Of a stretch of DNA of 5,513 nucleotides, positions 5,067-5,513 are shown one piece after another; position 1 is the stretch's first letter, and the number at the start of each line of letters is the position of its first letter. Source of the stretch: SAR324 cluster bacterium (GTDB lineage: Bacteria; Bdellovibrionota; UBA2361; JAAZON01). The stretch covers positions 1 to 5,513 of the forward strand of contig JAAZON010000187.1 of the NCBI GenBank assembly GCA_012797725.1, given 5' to 3'. Position numbers and translations under genes: made by a program. Below the pieces are notes generated by a model. That model was not told the DNA's origin. It saw nothing but the letters and a program-made list of their open reading frames with translations, and did not search any database.

Positions 5067-5513
5067 CGCAGTCTTGCGTGCCTTCCATGATAAAAGTTTC
5101 AACGATGCGTTGCTTGGCATTCTGCAATTCTGGAATACTGTCAACTTGCTGCAATCGTAAATGGAAGTCATGTTTTAACTTCTCTTGAAGCCTCGATTCA
5201 AAATCAGTATTCATGTCAGAAGACACATAGATCACATGCAAGTGGCCGGGCTGTGGTTGGCGAATTCGAAAGTGCACCACACCCATACTGCGCATCGTTA
5301 AAGTCCAGAAAGTTCCGACATAAGCACGCCCGCTTAATCCAAACACCCGGTCCATGACACGCCCCTGCAAAATACCCAAGGCGGGCAGCCCGTGCCACGT
5401 CTCTTTGGAACAACCAAGCTCTGGTGCAAAATCTCCAACTGGATAACGCAACATGGGCATGCTTCGTCGCTCCAAATCTGTGATTAAGAGGCCTGCATCA
5501 TTGTCATGTTCGA
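5056..5513 (-). CDS. C-terminal fragment of a PaaK/CapK-like adenylate-forming enzyme; 5' end outside the window
   Basis: The frame is open from the window edge to TGA at 5058-5056, giving 151 visible residues. A TTG at 5475 and ATGs after it are internal codons, because homology continues upstream: AGLLITDLERRSMPMLRYPVGD matches the PaaK/CapK pattern 'GelvvTdl...amPliRYriGD'. Next comes ILQGRVMDRVFGLSGRAYVG, the region of the A8 hinge motif 'i.GR.dD', and then a small C-terminal domain with VHFRIRQ and HLHVIYV strands. Near the end AKQRIVET aligns with the usual 'GKfR.v.s'; the lysine expected for adenylation is kept while the glycine is Ala. Characterised members activate aryl or acyl acids as AMP esters and then CoA thioesters. 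CapK-type relatives occur in capsule and exopolysaccharide loci with no settled reaction. The typical Cys-x-Cys segment between the GD and GR motifs is reduced to one Cys. It overlaps the following glycosyltransferase gene by 11 bp, so it belongs to the same operon. Confidence 0.85.
   Translation of the reverse strand, partial: EHDNDAGLLITDLERRSMPMLRYPVGDFAPELGCSKETWHGLPALGILQGRVMDRVFGLSGRAYVGTFWTLTMRSMGVVHFRIRQPQPGHLHVIYVSSDMNTDFESRLQEKLKHDFHLRLQQVDSIPELQNAKQRIVETFIMEGTQDCDDI

Noticed and set aside
5216..5413. A 65-codon minus-strand frame within the CapK-like gene
   Set aside because: It is out of frame with the clear RYPVGD and GRVMDR adenylation motifs, so it is a shadow.

Overview
The window looks like an internal piece of a bacterial surface-polysaccharide biosynthesis locus (capsule, exopolysaccharide or O-antigen type). 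All recognisable genes lie on the minus strand, so transcription runs from high to low coordinates. Base composition is moderately AT-rich by eye, and at least one junction carries a full AGGAGG Shine-Dalgarno, so this is a bacterium. I cannot assign a phylum or species from the sequence alone. No rRNA, tRNA, insertion sequence, CRISPR array or clear rho-independent terminator is visible.

Layout in order of transcription: (1) 5513-5056, the C-terminal part of a PaaK/CapK-like adenylate-forming enzyme whose start lies outside the window. (2) 5066-4137, a short GT-B glycosyltransferase with a GT4-type C-terminal domain. (3) 4143-3115, a second, more canonical GT4-type glycosyltransferase. (4) A 74-bp gap holding a possible weak promoter and a hairpin over the next start codon. 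(5) 3040-2558, a left-handed beta-helix (hexapeptide repeat) acyltransferase. (6) 2561-1560, a CgeB-like glycosyltransferase. (7) 1548-244, a polytopic Wzx-like flippase. (8) 251-1, the N-terminal part of a membrane protein that runs off the window and is plausibly the Wzy-type polymerase or ligase.

The genes are packed very tightly. Adjacent genes overlap by 11, 7, 4 and 8 bp, and one pair is separated by 11 bp with the Shine-Dalgarno touching the preceding stop codon. Only one junction (3041-3114) is a real gap. This argues for one translationally coupled operon. Three of the start sites chosen here are internal to longer open frames, because those internal starts give short operon-type overlaps or a proper ribosome binding site.

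Inferred joint role: three glycosyltransferases assemble an oligosaccharide repeat on a lipid carrier, the acyltransferase decorates it, the flippase moves it across the membrane and the last gene product polymerises or transfers it. The CapK-like enzyme would supply an activated acyl group or have another, uncharacterised role. The initiating sugar-phosphate transferase and the export or chain-length genes are not in the window. No gene is recognised to the level of a specific symbol, so the symbol fields are blank.
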